53,484 bases of DNA. It comes from Lachnospiraceae bacterium (GTDB lineage: Bacteria; Bacillota; Clostridia; Lachnospirales; Lachnospiraceae). The stretch covers positions 1 through 53,484 of the forward strand of contig JAIDOW010000100.1 of the NCBI GenBank assembly GCA_029063085.1, given 5' to 3'. How positions within the stretch are numbered: position 1 is the stretch's first letter; the number at the start of each line of letters is the position of its first letter. Made by a program: the position numbers and the translations under genes. Below are positions 34,328 through 42,286 of the stretch, one piece after another. Under the pieces are notes generated by a model. The model ran no database searches. It had not been told where the DNA came from and was given only the letters and a program-made list of their open reading frames with translations.

Positions 34328-34468
34328 AAGATGGGAATTGCCGCACAAGAATCACTTTACGAGTGTAATCATTTTGTAAGTGCGTAAACAGGTAATCAGT
34401 TACATTGCAATGGATTAAAAAGTGATAGGCGGTGCAGGCAGGCGATCACCTTTGCGTTGCAAAAGTGG
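34328..34468. repeat. Short interspersed repeat in infC-rpmI gap (copy 2)
   Basis: AAGATGGGAATTGCC (34328-34342) and TGCAAAAGTGG (34458-34468) match the ends of the element at 19529, but here with 115 instead of 18 bases between. The unusually long 261-base infC-rpmI gap consists mostly of this element; no gene is seen in it. Confidence 0.4.
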
Positions 34469-34548
34469 TTATAAATTAAGGGTGAGTATATGAAGGAACA
34501 GTGTTCCGATTATATAAGAGACAACAGACATTTAAGGAGGAAATAAAA

Positions 34549-34746
34549 ATGCCAAAATTAAAGACAAACAGAGCAGCTGCTAAGCGTTTTAAGAAAACAG
34601 GAACTGGTAAATTAAAGAGAAATAAAGCGTATAAGCGTCACATTTTAACTAAGAAGACTGCTAAGAAGAAAAGAGAACTTAGAAAAGCAGCAATGATGGA
34701 TAAAACAAACGAAAAGGTAATGAAGAAGATTTTACCTTATCTTTAA
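34549..34746 (+). CDS. rpmI: Ribosomal protein bL35
   Basis: A 65-residue basic protein of the large ribosomal subunit, starting [20 protein letters not shown], the standard bL35 N-terminus, and rich in Lys and Arg throughout. AAGGAGGA at 34534-34541 sets the ATG at 34549; the longer open frame from 34501 has no ribosome site. Located in the conserved infC-rpmI-rplT order with rplT 26 bases downstream. Confidence 0.98.
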   Translation: MPKLKTNRAAAKRFKKTGTGKLKRNKAYKRHILTKKTAKKKRELRKAAMMDKTNEKVMKKILPYL

Positions 34747-34772
34747 GAGGATTGAATTAGGAGGAAATAAAG

Positions 34773-35129
34773 ATGGCAAGAGTGAAAGGCGGCGTAGGCG
34801 CAAAGAAAAGACATAATAGAACATTAAAGCTTGCAAAGGGATATAGAGGAGCAAGATCTAAGCAGTATAGAGTGGCAAAACAGTCTGTAATGAGAGCACT
34901 TACTTCTTCATATGCTGGCAGAAAGCAGAGAAAAAGACAGTTTAGACGTTTGTGGATTGCACGTATCAATGCAGCAGCAAGAATGAACGGTTTATCATAT
35001 AGCAAGTTTATGTACGGCTTAAAGTTAGCAGGTGTTGATATGAACAGAAAAATGCTTGCAGAGTTAGCAGTTTCTGACGCAGAAGGCTTTGCAAAACTGG
35101 TTGAAGTGGCTAAAACAAAGCTGGCTTAG
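34773..35129 (+). CDS. rplT: Ribosomal protein bL20
   Basis: A 118-residue protein needed for early assembly of the 50S subunit and, in Firmicutes and E. coli, translational or transcriptional repressor of its own operon. Typical sequence from [20 protein letters not shown] to [23 protein letters not shown] precedes the ATG. Its presumed RNA target is the leader at 33617-33748. Followed by a strong hairpin terminator. Confidence 0.98.
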   Translation: MARVKGGVGAKKRHNRTLKLAKGYRGARSKQYRVAKQSVMRALTSSYAGRKQRKRQFRRLWIARINAAARMNGLSYSKFMYGLKLAGVDMNRKMLAELAVSDAEGFAKLVEVAKTKLA

Positions 35130-35143
35130 TGATAATTATTCAT

Positions 35144-35189
35144 GTTTTCGCAAAAAATTGCAATTTACCATTGCATTTTTTGTGAAAAC
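35144..35189 (+). terminator. Terminator of infC-rpmI-rplT operon
   Basis: GTTTTCGCAAAAAATTGCAA (from 35144) pairs with TTGCATTTTTTGTGAAAAC (35171-35189), one bulge and one G-T pair. The U-run is inside the stem, so it works as terminator only in part or as a 3' end stabiliser. Confidence 0.6.
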
Positions 35190-35263
35190 GTAGTAATCTA
35201 TACAAGGTCACACTTTTAATATGTGATTGAGTTATAAAGTCACAGATTAGCAAAATAGAATAT

Positions 35264-35348
35264 GCGGGAGTGCTGGAATTGGCAGACAGGCCAGACTAAG
35301 GATCTGGTGGTCATTGCGATCGTGTGGGTTCAAGTCCCATCTCCCGCA
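35264..35348 (+). tRNA. tRNA-Leu, anticodon AAG
   Basis: Acceptor arms GCGGGAG (35264-35270) and CTCCCGC (35341-35347), discriminator A, D-arm CTG...CAG with AATTGGCAGA loop, anticodon stem CCAGA/TCTGG with loop CTAAGGA, long class II variable arm with GGTC/GATC stem, T-stem GTGGG/CCCAT with TTCAAGT loop. Loop positions 34-36 read A-A-G. CCA is not encoded. An A34 leucine tRNA is uncommon in bacteria, where TadA normally edits only tRNA-Arg(ACG). Confidence 0.95.
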
Positions 35349-35356
35349 GGACTAAG

Positions 35357-35399
35357 AAAAGTCTCAAATCCTGAATTTATCAGGGATTGGGGCTTTTTT
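35357..35399 (+). terminator. Terminator after tRNA-Leu
   Basis: AAGTCTCAAATCCTG (35359-35373) pairs with CAGGGATTGGGGCTT (35381-35395) in 14 of 15 positions, followed by T-run. Ends the tRNA transcript. Confidence 0.85.
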
Positions 35400-35511
35400 A
35401 TATCACAGGATATGTATTTCTATGATATAAAAAACCATTTTGCACACTCGTGCGGGAAGATAATGTCACTGTGTGACCATACTCGGTGCAGTAAAGCAGC
35501 CAAGGCTCTCA

Positions 35512-35557
35512 TGAATGAGAGATTTAGGGAGTTGATACGGACCTGTCGATTTGTTCT
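35512..35557. repeat. Short interspersed repeat TGAATGAGRGATTTAGGGA (copy 2)
   Basis: Partner of 15253-15296: 24 of 26 matching bases, then looser similarity to TTTGTTCT. Lies in the 430-base gap between tRNA-Leu and the next gene, which contains only this repeat and inverted repeat copy 4. An open frame running through the tRNA and this repeat is not a gene. Confidence 0.5.
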
Positions 35558-35651
35558 AAAGAAACAAGATAATTTGTGGTCAGTAAATGCGAGGAGCGGA
35601 ATGTTGTCTTTAAGGATTTTGGGTGTAAAAAGAGGTTCATATGCTGAAAAA

Positions 35652-35700
35652 TAGGGCTGTAGCAAAAGGGGAGTAAAACCCTGATGCGACAGCCCTGTTT
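35652..35700. terminator. Dispersed inverted repeat (copy 4)
   Basis: AGGGCTGTAGCA (35653-35664) pairs with TGATGCGACAGCCCT (35682-35695) with one mismatch, and a short T-run follows. It can terminate on the plus strand. Confidence 0.7.
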
Positions 35701-35828
35701 TGATGCAGAATCTGACAAAGTGTAGTTTTATGCTATACAGCAATATAGAAGTGTTGATTGAGCCAGATCCTACAAATATTTATGTATAATATACATCTTC
35801 TGTGCATTATTAAATTGTTGATGTTAAT

Positions 35829-36569
35829 TTAGTAGCAGACTTTACAAGGTCTTGGCTTGGGACAATCAGAGATTGAACCGCTGTAAATTGTACGGGAACG
35901 GCTTAATGTTGGACAGTTTTTTGTACCATGATATACAGAGCCGTTTGGTGTCCAGTATACAGTTCCCTTTGAGGCAGTTTTATTGGTAGAAGCTGTCTTC
36001 TTTTTTGCTGTTGCGGTTACTTTACATGTTGCCTTTTTGCCAGATTTTAGAATAATTGTTATTTTTGTAATACCTGTACTATGGGCTTTGATTTTACCGC
36101 TTTTTGATACTGTAGCCACTTTTTTATTACTTGATTTACATTTTTTTATGGAATCGCCTTTGGCGTATTTTATTTTCAAGGTGTAAGTTTTTGCCACTTG
36201 TATTTTAAGAGTTTTTTTGGAAAGTTTAATAAATGGCTTTAATTTTGGAATTATATTTGTCTGGGTTTCGCCACATACAAGGCATTCACGCTCTTTTAAA
36301 CCGGTTTTTGAAATGGTTGCGGATTTTATCGTATACCAGTCATCCCACTGATGCTGACCTGTGACAGGAATATCGGTATATTCTCGCTCGTAGCAATTAA
36401 AACAATATCGCTCCTGTTTTCCGGATTCCCCGCAAGTAGGTTCTATCAATGTTTCCCATGAGCTCCAAGTGTGAGTACAGGTATGTTCTGTATCCTCTGC
36501 AAATACCTGTAGTGGCAGAAAAGCAAGTAAGATCATTACAATTATCAGACTACATAGCTTCTTTTTCAT
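35829..36569 (-). CDS. Secreted Cys-motif and Big2-like domain protein
   Basis: A 246-residue exported protein. Signal peptide at 1-24 (LIIVMILLAFLPLQVFAE). Two tandem repeats of about 45 residues follow, each with a W-x-x-W element and Cys pairs (CFNCYERE and CLVCGETQ), possibly metal-binding. A Big2-type immunoglobulin-like domain spans about 110-185 (LSKKTLKIQVAKTYTLKI, NKKVATVSKSGKIKA). The C-terminus is a conserved surface motif, YWTPNGSVYHGTKNCPTL ending in CKVCY. GAGGAGGA precedes the ATG. Function unknown; its composition suggests a wall or surface role. Confidence 0.8.
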   Translation of the reverse strand: MKKKLCSLIIVMILLAFLPLQVFAEDTEHTCTHTWSSWETLIEPTCGESGKQERYCFNCYEREYTDIPVTGQHQWDDWYTIKSATISKTGLKERECLVCGETQTNIIPKLKPFIKLSKKTLKIQVAKTYTLKIKYAKGDSIKKCKSSNKKVATVSKSGKIKAHSTGITKITIILKSGKKATCKVTATAKKKTASTNKTASKGTVYWTPNGSVYHGTKNCPTLSRSRTIYSGSISDCPKPRPCKVCY

Positions 36570-36582
36570 AATATGTCCTCCT

Positions 36583-36615
36583 CGTATAATAGTATATAGT
36601 AGCTACCATTATACG
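36583..36615. promoter_or_regulatory. Operator-like inverted repeat
   Basis: CGTATAAT (36583-36590) and ATTATACG (36608-36615) are perfect inverted copies, 17 bases apart, reaching from the -10 box to just before the ribosome site of the secreted-protein gene. Could be a repressor site or an mRNA hairpin; inference only. Confidence 0.4.
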
Positions 36616-36636
36616 ACAAATTCCATATGAAAACAA
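36608..36636 (-). promoter_or_regulatory. Promoter of secreted Big2-like gene
   Basis: Minus strand TTGTTT (36636-36631), 17-base spacer, TATAAT (36613-36608), about 40 bases before the start codon. Confidence 0.6.
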
Positions 36637-36699
36637 TAGAAAGTGAGATTTTGAAATAAATTCATTCTATCAAAATGGATGTGGCTTGTAGAGAGGGCG

Positions 36700-36855
36700 T
36701 TATTTATCCTGCTTATTGACAGGGTATCCGTTTCCCTGTAAGTCAGTAGCTGCTGATAAGGTTTCGGTTTTCTTTTTATTCTTAGAAGGATTGCTTCCTT
36801 CCCAGACGCCTTGGGGAATTGTATTGACAGGTTTCTTTTTATCAGTAATTTTCAT
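36700..36855 (-). CDS. Small basic protein of 51 residues, unknown
   Basis: A short gene starting ATG at 36855 with GGAGG 7 bases upstream. The protein begins MKITDKKKPVNTIPQGVWEG, has a lysine-rich middle (KNKKKTE) and ends GNGYPVNKQDK. Hydrophilic, no signal peptide or membrane segment. I recognise no family. The good ribosome site and even amino-acid composition argue for a real gene; it is likely transcribed from upstream of 36855 and lies 130 bases from the secreted-protein gene. Confidence 0.6.
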   Translation of the reverse strand: MKITDKKKPVNTIPQGVWEGSNPSKNKKKTETLSAATDLQGNGYPVNKQDK

Positions 36856-36972
36856 AAATAACCTCCAAAGTTTTTTATTAGTATTTCAGAATTGAGGAAA
36901 AATATGCTGAAAAATGAATAAAATATTGATAGGATGAGGATTGTTCTTCGCTGCTGGTTCTATCTATATGTT

Positions 36973-37001
36973 TGTTGTGCATATATGCTGTATATGGTAT
37001 A
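36973..37001 (+). promoter_or_regulatory. Promoter of FIST-chemoreceptor pair
   Basis: TTGTGC (36973-36978), 17 bases, TATAAT (36996-37001) with an extended -10 TG. Start of transcription near 37008, about 70 bases before the FIST gene. Confidence 0.65.
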
Positions 37002-37078
37002 ATTTTACATCATAAGCAAGAAGTCAAATAGTCTTGTAGAGGAAAAACAATTTATAAAAAGGAAGAGAGGATAAGACA

Positions 37079-38134
37079 TTGAAACAGTTTTTCGGAATGA
37101 GTCAGAGTGGAAATCTGCAAGAAGCAGTCAAGGGGTTGCATAACCCCCAATTTATTATGCTGTTATCTAATAACGACCAGTTTGAAGCACATGTGAAGAA
37201 ACTGGAAGAACTTTATCCCCAAATCCCCAGCATTGGGTGTATTGGAATGAGCTACGACACAAAGGTAGTGGAAAAAGGTGTCGGTGTTGTTGCATTTTAT
37301 GACGGAGTCACTGCAACTGCAAATGTACTGGAAGAGGTATCAGTCATGCCAGTGAAATACATTAATCGGCTGGAACGGGACGTGCACACCATAAACGGTT
37401 CGTCCAACGATACGATCTGTATTGACTTTTGCTGCGGCAATGATGCGTGTGTGCTGACCACCATACATAGTGTCCTTAAGCATAAAAATATTTCGCTGGT
37501 CGGCGGAACCGGTGATGGAGGAAAGGTGTCGGCAAATGGAAAGATTTATTCTGATGCGGTGGCGTATGGATTGGTTAAGAACAATCATGGAAGAGTAAAG
37601 GCCTACAAGGAAAATATCTACAGGCAGATGGGAAATTATCGTTTCATTGCTTCTAACACAGACAAGGCAAATTATATTCTTGGAAGGTTGAATGGAGTTC
37701 CTGCCAAACAGGTCTATCAGGATATCCTGCATGTGACGGAAAAGGAGATATTGACGCAGACCTTTAAAAATCCCTTTGGAAAAATCAATGGAGAGGATAC
37801 TTGTATCATATCCATTAAAGAAGTGAGCGGCAATTCGTTAACCTGTTTTAGGCAGGTAAATGATTCAGATGTACTCATTATGCTGGAATTAGGAGATTAT
37901 AAGGCAATCGTGAGAAATACGATTCAGACAATCCGCAGGGATTTTCCTAAAATATCAGCCGTATTTTCTGTGAATTGTCTGTTCCGGTATTTACTGTTTA
38001 CAGAGAATCATTATATGCAGGAATACCTGAATGAGATGGCAGTGCTTGGAAATCATGCCGGTCTGGTAGGATATGGAGAGCATTATAATAATCGATTTGT
38101 CAACCAGTCTATGACTTGCGTTGTGTTTGAATAA
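37079..38134 (+). CDS. FIST domain sensor protein
   Basis: A 351-residue cytosolic protein built of FIST N and FIST C domains and nothing else. FIST N covers about 20-200 ([44 protein letters not shown]); FIST C covers 210-340 ([50 protein letters not shown]). FIST domains are proposed small-ligand sensors, often for amino acids, found with chemotaxis and other signalling proteins. Starts with TTG after AGAGAGGAT. The chemoreceptor gene begins 14 bases downstream, so it probably senses for that receptor. Confidence 0.9.
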   Translation: MKQFFGMSQSGNLQEAVKGLHNPQFIMLLSNNDQFEAHVKKLEELYPQIPSIGCIGMSYDTKVVEKGVGVVAFYDGVTATANVLEEVSVMPVKYINRLERDVHTINGSSNDTICIDFCCGNDACVLTTIHSVLKHKNISLVGGTGDGGKVSANGKIYSDAVAYGLVKNNHGRVKAYKENIYRQMGNYRFIASNTDKANYILGRLNGVPAKQVYQDILHVTEKEILTQTFKNPFGKINGEDTCIISIKEVSGNSLTCFRQVNDSDVLIMLELGDYKAIVRNTIQTIRRDFPKISAVFSVNCLFRYLLFTENHYMQEYLNEMAVLGNHAGLVGYGEHYNNRFVNQSMTCVVFE

Positions 38135-38148
38135 TTGGAGGAATGGAT

Positions 38149-39072
38149 ATGATAATAAAGAAAAAATCTCAGGACAAATCTAAAAGCTTGTATCCGGTAT
38201 TGTATGTAATAGGGAGTCTTAAGGACTATCATCATGAGCTTGTGCAAAGCGAGGTTTCCTCTTTGTCGGAACTGAGCATGGTGAGCAAATCTTTTGGCAG
38301 CGTGCTTAATGAATCTGAAAACTTTAAAGATACGTTGAGAGGCTTTGGAGAAACATTTTCAAATATTAATACGGTATCAGGGCAGTTTGCTGCTGTGAAG
38401 GATAATATTTCCCAATCTGTGGTCCAGGCACAGGGGGAAATCGAACAGCTTAAGCAAAGCTCTCTTATGGTAGAAACACATTTTGAAGAAATGCAGAATA
38501 CTTTTGAAGAATTCCAGAAGTCATTAAAGGAAATTAAAGGCTGCATGGGAAAAATCGTTTCTATTGCAGATCAGACCAATATCCTTTCGCTCAATGCGTC
38601 CATTGAAGCTGCCAGGGCAGGGGAGCAGGGAAAAGGCTTTGCAGTGGTTGCTGAGGAAGTAAAGAATTTGTCAGATGAAATCAAAAATCTTGTGGCAGAG
38701 GTGGATTCCAGCATTGAGGATGTGGAGCAGGGAACAGAGCGTCTTAATACCAGTATAGGGACTTCTCATGAGGCTTTAGCGAAGAGCCTTTCCAAGGTGG
38801 AGGATACCTATGAAACATTTGACAGTATTACACAGGCGGCAGAAGGAACAACAGCTGTGCAGGCAGAAATTTCCCAGGTGGTTGACGATTCCAAAGCCTC
38901 GCTTCAGACGCTGTATGATTTTTTTGAAAATACGAAGAGGCAGTATCAGGAAGTCGTAAAGCATATCAATCGCGCAAGCAATATGGGAACGACGAAGAGC
39001 GCCATGTTCGAGGATATTGACAATATGCTTTCGCAGATTCCCCCGATCATAGAAGAGTATAACAACGATTGA
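38149..39072 (+). CDS. Soluble methyl-accepting chemotaxis protein
   Basis: A 307-residue chemoreceptor without signal peptide, transmembrane helix or own sensor domain. The N-terminal 110 residues are a helical region, then coiled-coil signalling domain with the hairpin tip [20 protein letters not shown] followed by [17 protein letters not shown], the contact site for CheA/CheW. GGAGGA fits the ATG at 38149 better than that at 38143. Directly follows the FIST gene, which I take as its ligand-sensing partner. No cheA, cheW or flagellar genes in the window. Confidence 0.92.
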   Translation: MIIKKKSQDKSKSLYPVLYVIGSLKDYHHELVQSEVSSLSELSMVSKSFGSVLNESENFKDTLRGFGETFSNINTVSGQFAAVKDNISQSVVQAQGEIEQLKQSSLMVETHFEEMQNTFEEFQKSLKEIKGCMGKIVSIADQTNILSLNASIEAARAGEQGKGFAVVAEEVKNLSDEIKNLVAEVDSSIEDVEQGTERLNTSIGTSHEALAKSLSKVEDTYETFDSITQAAEGTTAVQAEISQVVDDSKASLQTLYDFFENTKRQYQEVVKHINRASNMGTTKSAMFEDIDNMLSQIPPIIEEYNND

Positions 39073-39615
39073 TAAGGGATTTGAGATAGATTTCTGTCCG
39101 GTTTGGAAAGGTGTTTAGAAATTCTATTTGAATATAAAAATTTCTGCTTCAAAGTATAGGTATTTGAAGAAAATCAGATATAAGGAATCCTTTTTCTTTT
39201 TTGTTTAGTAGAATTATTTTGTGGTGATTTAATTTTACATCAAAAAGAATTGGGATTCTTTATATTTTGGGAAATTTTAAAAAATGTGGATAAAGGTAAA
39301 TAGATGGGGTAATTTTATGCACAAGGAAAAATTATTCAAGAAGAAAAAGGCTGAAGCATAAAGACGAAGAAATGCAGGGTAAAGAGAAAGAACACGGCAA
39401 AAATGCTGTGGTAGTATTATCAGACCAGCAAAGTGTGATATCAGGAAAAGAAGGTTTGATTGTAGGAATTTTGTTCTTTTTCACTAAATATAGAGGGAAT
39501 TGATTGTAAAAATTATTCAAATAATATATAATAATACATTAAGTTCAAGTTTAAGTAACATAATTACAATAAAAAACAAAAGGAACTAAAATTATTGGAA
39601 AATCGGAGGAGAAAA
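39073..39615. other. 543-base gap without a convincing gene
   Basis: AT-rich spacer between the chemoreceptor and OPT operon. An open stretch at 39372-39503 could encode 43 residues (MQGKEKEHGKNAVVVLSD and on, ending FFFTKYRGN), but it has no ribosome site and no recognisable family; it may be a decayed gene. A 14-codon frame at 39317 precedes it in another frame. The last 100 bases are very AT-rich and probably hold the OPT operon promoter. Confidence 0.5.
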
Positions 39616-41520
39616 ATGAAAGAGGAATTTAAACCGTATATTCCGGCTGGAAAAATAACATCGGAATTTACTGTGACATCTGTTATTATGGGTATCTTGC
39701 TGGCTGTTATTTTTGGAGCGGCAAATGCCTATCTGGGCTTAAGAGTGGGAATGACAGTGTCTGCGTCTATTCCGGCAGCTGTTATATCCATGGGGGTTAT
39801 CCGGGTTCTTATGAGAAAGGATTCTATTTTGGAAAGCAATATGGTACAGACAATAGGTTCCGCCGGGGAGTCTTTGGCAGCGGGAGCTATTTTTACAATG
39901 CCTGTATTGTTTTTGTGGGCAAAGGATGGAATATCAGATACTCCAAGTATTGTGACAATTGCTTTGATTGCTCTTTGCGGTGGTGTTCTGGGTGTTTTGT
40001 TTATGGTGCCTCTTCGTAATGCATTGATTGTAAAAGAGCATGGTGTACTGCCATATCCGGAGGGAACTGCATGTGCAGAGGTGCTTTTGGCAGGTGAAGA
40101 AGGAGGAGCAAATGCGACAACTGTCTTTGCAGGAATGGGAATAGCAGCAGTTTTCAAATTTATCGTCGATGGATTAAAAGTGATTCCAGGCGTAATTGTG
40201 GCACCTATAAAGGCATTAAAGACAGAGATTTCTGCGGAGGTATATCCGGCACTGATTGGTGTTGGCTATATTTGCGGAGTAAAGATAGCTTCCTATATGT
40301 TTGCAGGAGGTTTGATAGGATGGTTTGTGCTGATTCCTGCAATCATTACATTTGGTGGAGATACCTTGTTGTATCCGGGAACTGATACCATTGCCAATAT
40401 GTATGCAGCAGGAGGTGCAAGTGCGATATGGAGCAGCTATATCCGCTACATTGGTGCCGGTGCAGTTGCAGCAGGAGGTATCATTAGTCTGATCAAATCG
40501 TTACCGTTGATTATAACAACTTTTATAGATGCTGTTAAAGGTATAAAAGGAGGAAGGGAAAACAAGCTGTTACGTACAGATCGGGATTTGGATATGCGCT
40601 TTATCGGAGCAGGAGTACTTGTTATGATACTGGTAATCTGGCTTATCCCACAGATACCAGTGACTCTGCTGGGCGCAGTGCTGATAGTTTTGTTTGGTTT
40701 TTTCTTTGGGGCAGTATCCTCCAGAATGGTAGGTCTTGTAGGGAGCAGTAATAATCCCGTTTCAGGTATGGCGATAGCAACACTGTTATTTGCAACACTT
40801 TGTTTAAAAGCAACAGGAGATAAAGGAATTCATGGCATGACAGGTGCGATTGCAATTGGTTCTATTATTTGTATTATTGCTGCCATGGCGGGAGATACAT
40901 CACAGGATTTAAAAACAGGTTATATTCTTGGTGCAACACCGATGAAACAGCAGATAGGTGAGTTGATAGGTGCAGTTATTTCGGCTTTTACCATTGGCGG
41001 GGTATTAATTTTGCTGGATTCGGCATGGGGATTTGGAACTACAGAATTGTCAGCACCACAAGCAACTTTAATGAGGATGATCGTGGAAGGTGTTATGGAA
41101 GGAAATCTTCCATGGGCACTGGTATTTATAGGAGTATTTATTGCCATCGTAATTGAAATTCTTGGCATTTCAGTGCTGCCGGTTGCAATTGGTTTATATC
41201 TTCCATTGGAGCTGAGTGCAACCATTATGATCGGTGGTCTGATTCGTTGGTTTACAGACAAAAAAGCACACAGTGAAGTTAAGAACAAAGATGCAGATAC
41301 AGGTGTCCTGTTTTGTTCGGGTCTGATTGCTGGTGAGGGTCTTGTAGGTATACTGCTTGCAGTTTTGGCAGTTTTTAAGGTTGCGGACAAGATCGATTTA
41401 TCAAAATTGATAAATACTGGCATCATAGGCGGTATTATCTTAATGATCATTATGGTTTTATGTGTGGTTAAATTTTCCCTTGGAAATAAAGGAATGACGG
41501 ATGGTAAAAGAAAAGAATAA
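39616..41520 (+). CDS. OPT family oligopeptide transporter
   Basis: A 634-residue inner-membrane transporter with about 14-16 hydrophobic segments. OPT family motifs visible include ANAYLGLRVGMTVSASIPAA, PYPEGTACAEVLLAGE and GAVSSRMVGLVGSSNNPVSGM. The prokaryotic branch is thought to import peptides or metal chelates. GGAGGAG 5 bases before ATG 39616 sets the start; the frame is open to TTG 39595. Its last 20 bases overlap the start of the PqqD-like gene, so the two are translationally coupled. Heads a four-gene operon. Confidence 0.93.
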   Translation: MKEEFKPYIPAGKITSEFTVTSVIMGILLAVIFGAANAYLGLRVGMTVSASIPAAVISMGVIRVLMRKDSILESNMVQTIGSAGESLAAGAIFTMPVLFLWAKDGISDTPSIVTIALIALCGGVLGVLFMVPLRNALIVKEHGVLPYPEGTACAEVLLAGEEGGANATTVFAGMGIAAVFKFIVDGLKVIPGVIVAPIKALKTEISAEVYPALIGVGYICGVKIASYMFAGGLIGWFVLIPAIITFGGDTLLYPGTDTIANMYAAGGASAIWSSYIRYIGAGAVAAGGIISLIKSLPLIITTFIDAVKGIKGGRENKLLRTDRDLDMRFIGAGVLVMILVIWLIPQIPVTLLGAVLIVLFGFFFGAVSSRMVGLVGSSNNPVSGMAIATLLFATLCLKATGDKGIHGMTGAIAIGSIICIIAAMAGDTSQDLKTGYILGATPMKQQIGELIGAVISAFTIGGVLILLDSAWGFGTTELSAPQATLMRMIVEGVMEGNLPWALVFIGVFIAIVIEILGISVLPVAIGLYLPLELSATIMIGGLIRWFTDKKAHSEVKNKDADTGVLFCSGLIAGEGLVGILLAVLAVFKVADKIDLSKLINTGIIGGIILMIIMVLCVVKFSLGNKGMTDGKRKE

Positions 41521-41863
41521 ATCGAAAGCAGAGAATTATCTTGATTATATACCGGTTCGCAATGAACGTTATAAATGGGGTTTGGATGAAGATGGAAATA
41601 TTACTATTTATGTGAAGAATAAGGGGATATTTAACTGGCTTGCACAGAAATTTCTGGGAAAGCCGAAAATATCCCAGATTCATTTGGAAGAAATGGGAAA
41701 TTTTATCTGGCCTCTTATGGATGGCACGCATTCTCTTTATGAAATTGCACAGTTTATACATGAAGAGTTTGGCGAGAAGGCAGAACCGTTATATAATCGT
41801 TTTGTTCAGTATGTGAAAAATTTAGAAAAGTGTGGGTTTATTTATATAAAACAGGATGAATGA
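41501..41863 (+). CDS. PqqD-like (RRE fold) protein
   Basis: A 120-residue cytosolic protein. The central part (FNWLAQKFLGKPKISQIHLE, GNFIWPLMDGTHSLYEIA) followed by FGEKAEPLYNRFVQYVKNLEKCGFI matches the PqqD winged-helix pattern, a peptide-recognition fold best known from RiPP synthesis, where it presents precursor peptides to a modifying enzyme. No radical SAM enzyme or precursor-like gene is near. It overlaps the OPT gene by 20 bases, so a role in handling the imported peptide or in regulating transport is more plausible than RiPP making (inference). Confidence 0.8.
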   Translation: MVKEKNKSKAENYLDYIPVRNERYKWGLDEDGNITIYVKNKGIFNWLAQKFLGKPKISQIHLEEMGNFIWPLMDGTHSLYEIAQFIHEEFGEKAEPLYNRFVQYVKNLEKCGFIYIKQDE

Positions 41864-41878
41864 TAGGAAAGGGTTAGT

Positions 41879-42286
41879 ATGCATATTGTTGAAGAGGATC
41901 AATATAAGGTGTCCTGCCGTGTGGACAGGCTGGACTTAAAATCCCATGGGATTACTGTGAACGATCTGATTAATCGTACTCCTCTTGGGCGTATTTTTAT
42001 TAAAAAGGCGGTGGATCTTTCAAAAGGGAGTACAGATTATGAATGGCCGGGGTGCGCATTATCCATGCAGATGGATTTTTATCAGGATGGTGTTGTACTG
42101 GTATTTTCAGAGAGGATTGATGATTATGTGTATAATCTGAAACAGTCTGTTCTGGCCCTGCCAAGAGAACAGGCAGACAGATTGAGTAAAATGATCGCAA
42201 TGATTTCTGTATCAGAAGAAGGAAAAGCCAGAGAAATCATTCGGGAATTTGAGAGCAATATAGAGGAGGCAAAACAGCAATTATGA
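41879..42286 (+). CDS. MecA-like adaptor protein
   Basis: A 135-residue soluble protein. Its N-terminal 75 residues follow the pattern of the MecA/NegA adaptor N-terminal domain ([46 protein letters not shown]); MecA N-terminal domains read similarly. The usual C-terminal ClpC-binding domain is missing, replaced by about 55 residues of predicted helix. If it is an adaptor, it would present a substrate to a Clp ATPase; I hold this loosely. Preceded by GGAAAGG, and its stop overlaps the next ATG (ATGA). Confidence 0.5.
   Translation: MHIVEEDQYKVSCRVDRLDLKSHGITVNDLINRTPLGRIFIKKAVDLSKGSTDYEWPGCALSMQMDFYQDGVVLVFSERIDDYVYNLKQSVLALPREQADRLSKMIAMISVSEEGKAREIIREFESNIEEAKQQL

Noticed and set aside
35262-35654. 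130-codon frame covering the tRNA
   Set aside because: It reads through the tRNA, its terminator and a repeat; no ribosome site.
41501-41863. RiPP biosynthesis cluster suggested by PqqD
   Set aside because: No radical SAM or other modifying enzyme, precursor gene or peptidase nearby; gene overlaps a transporter instead.
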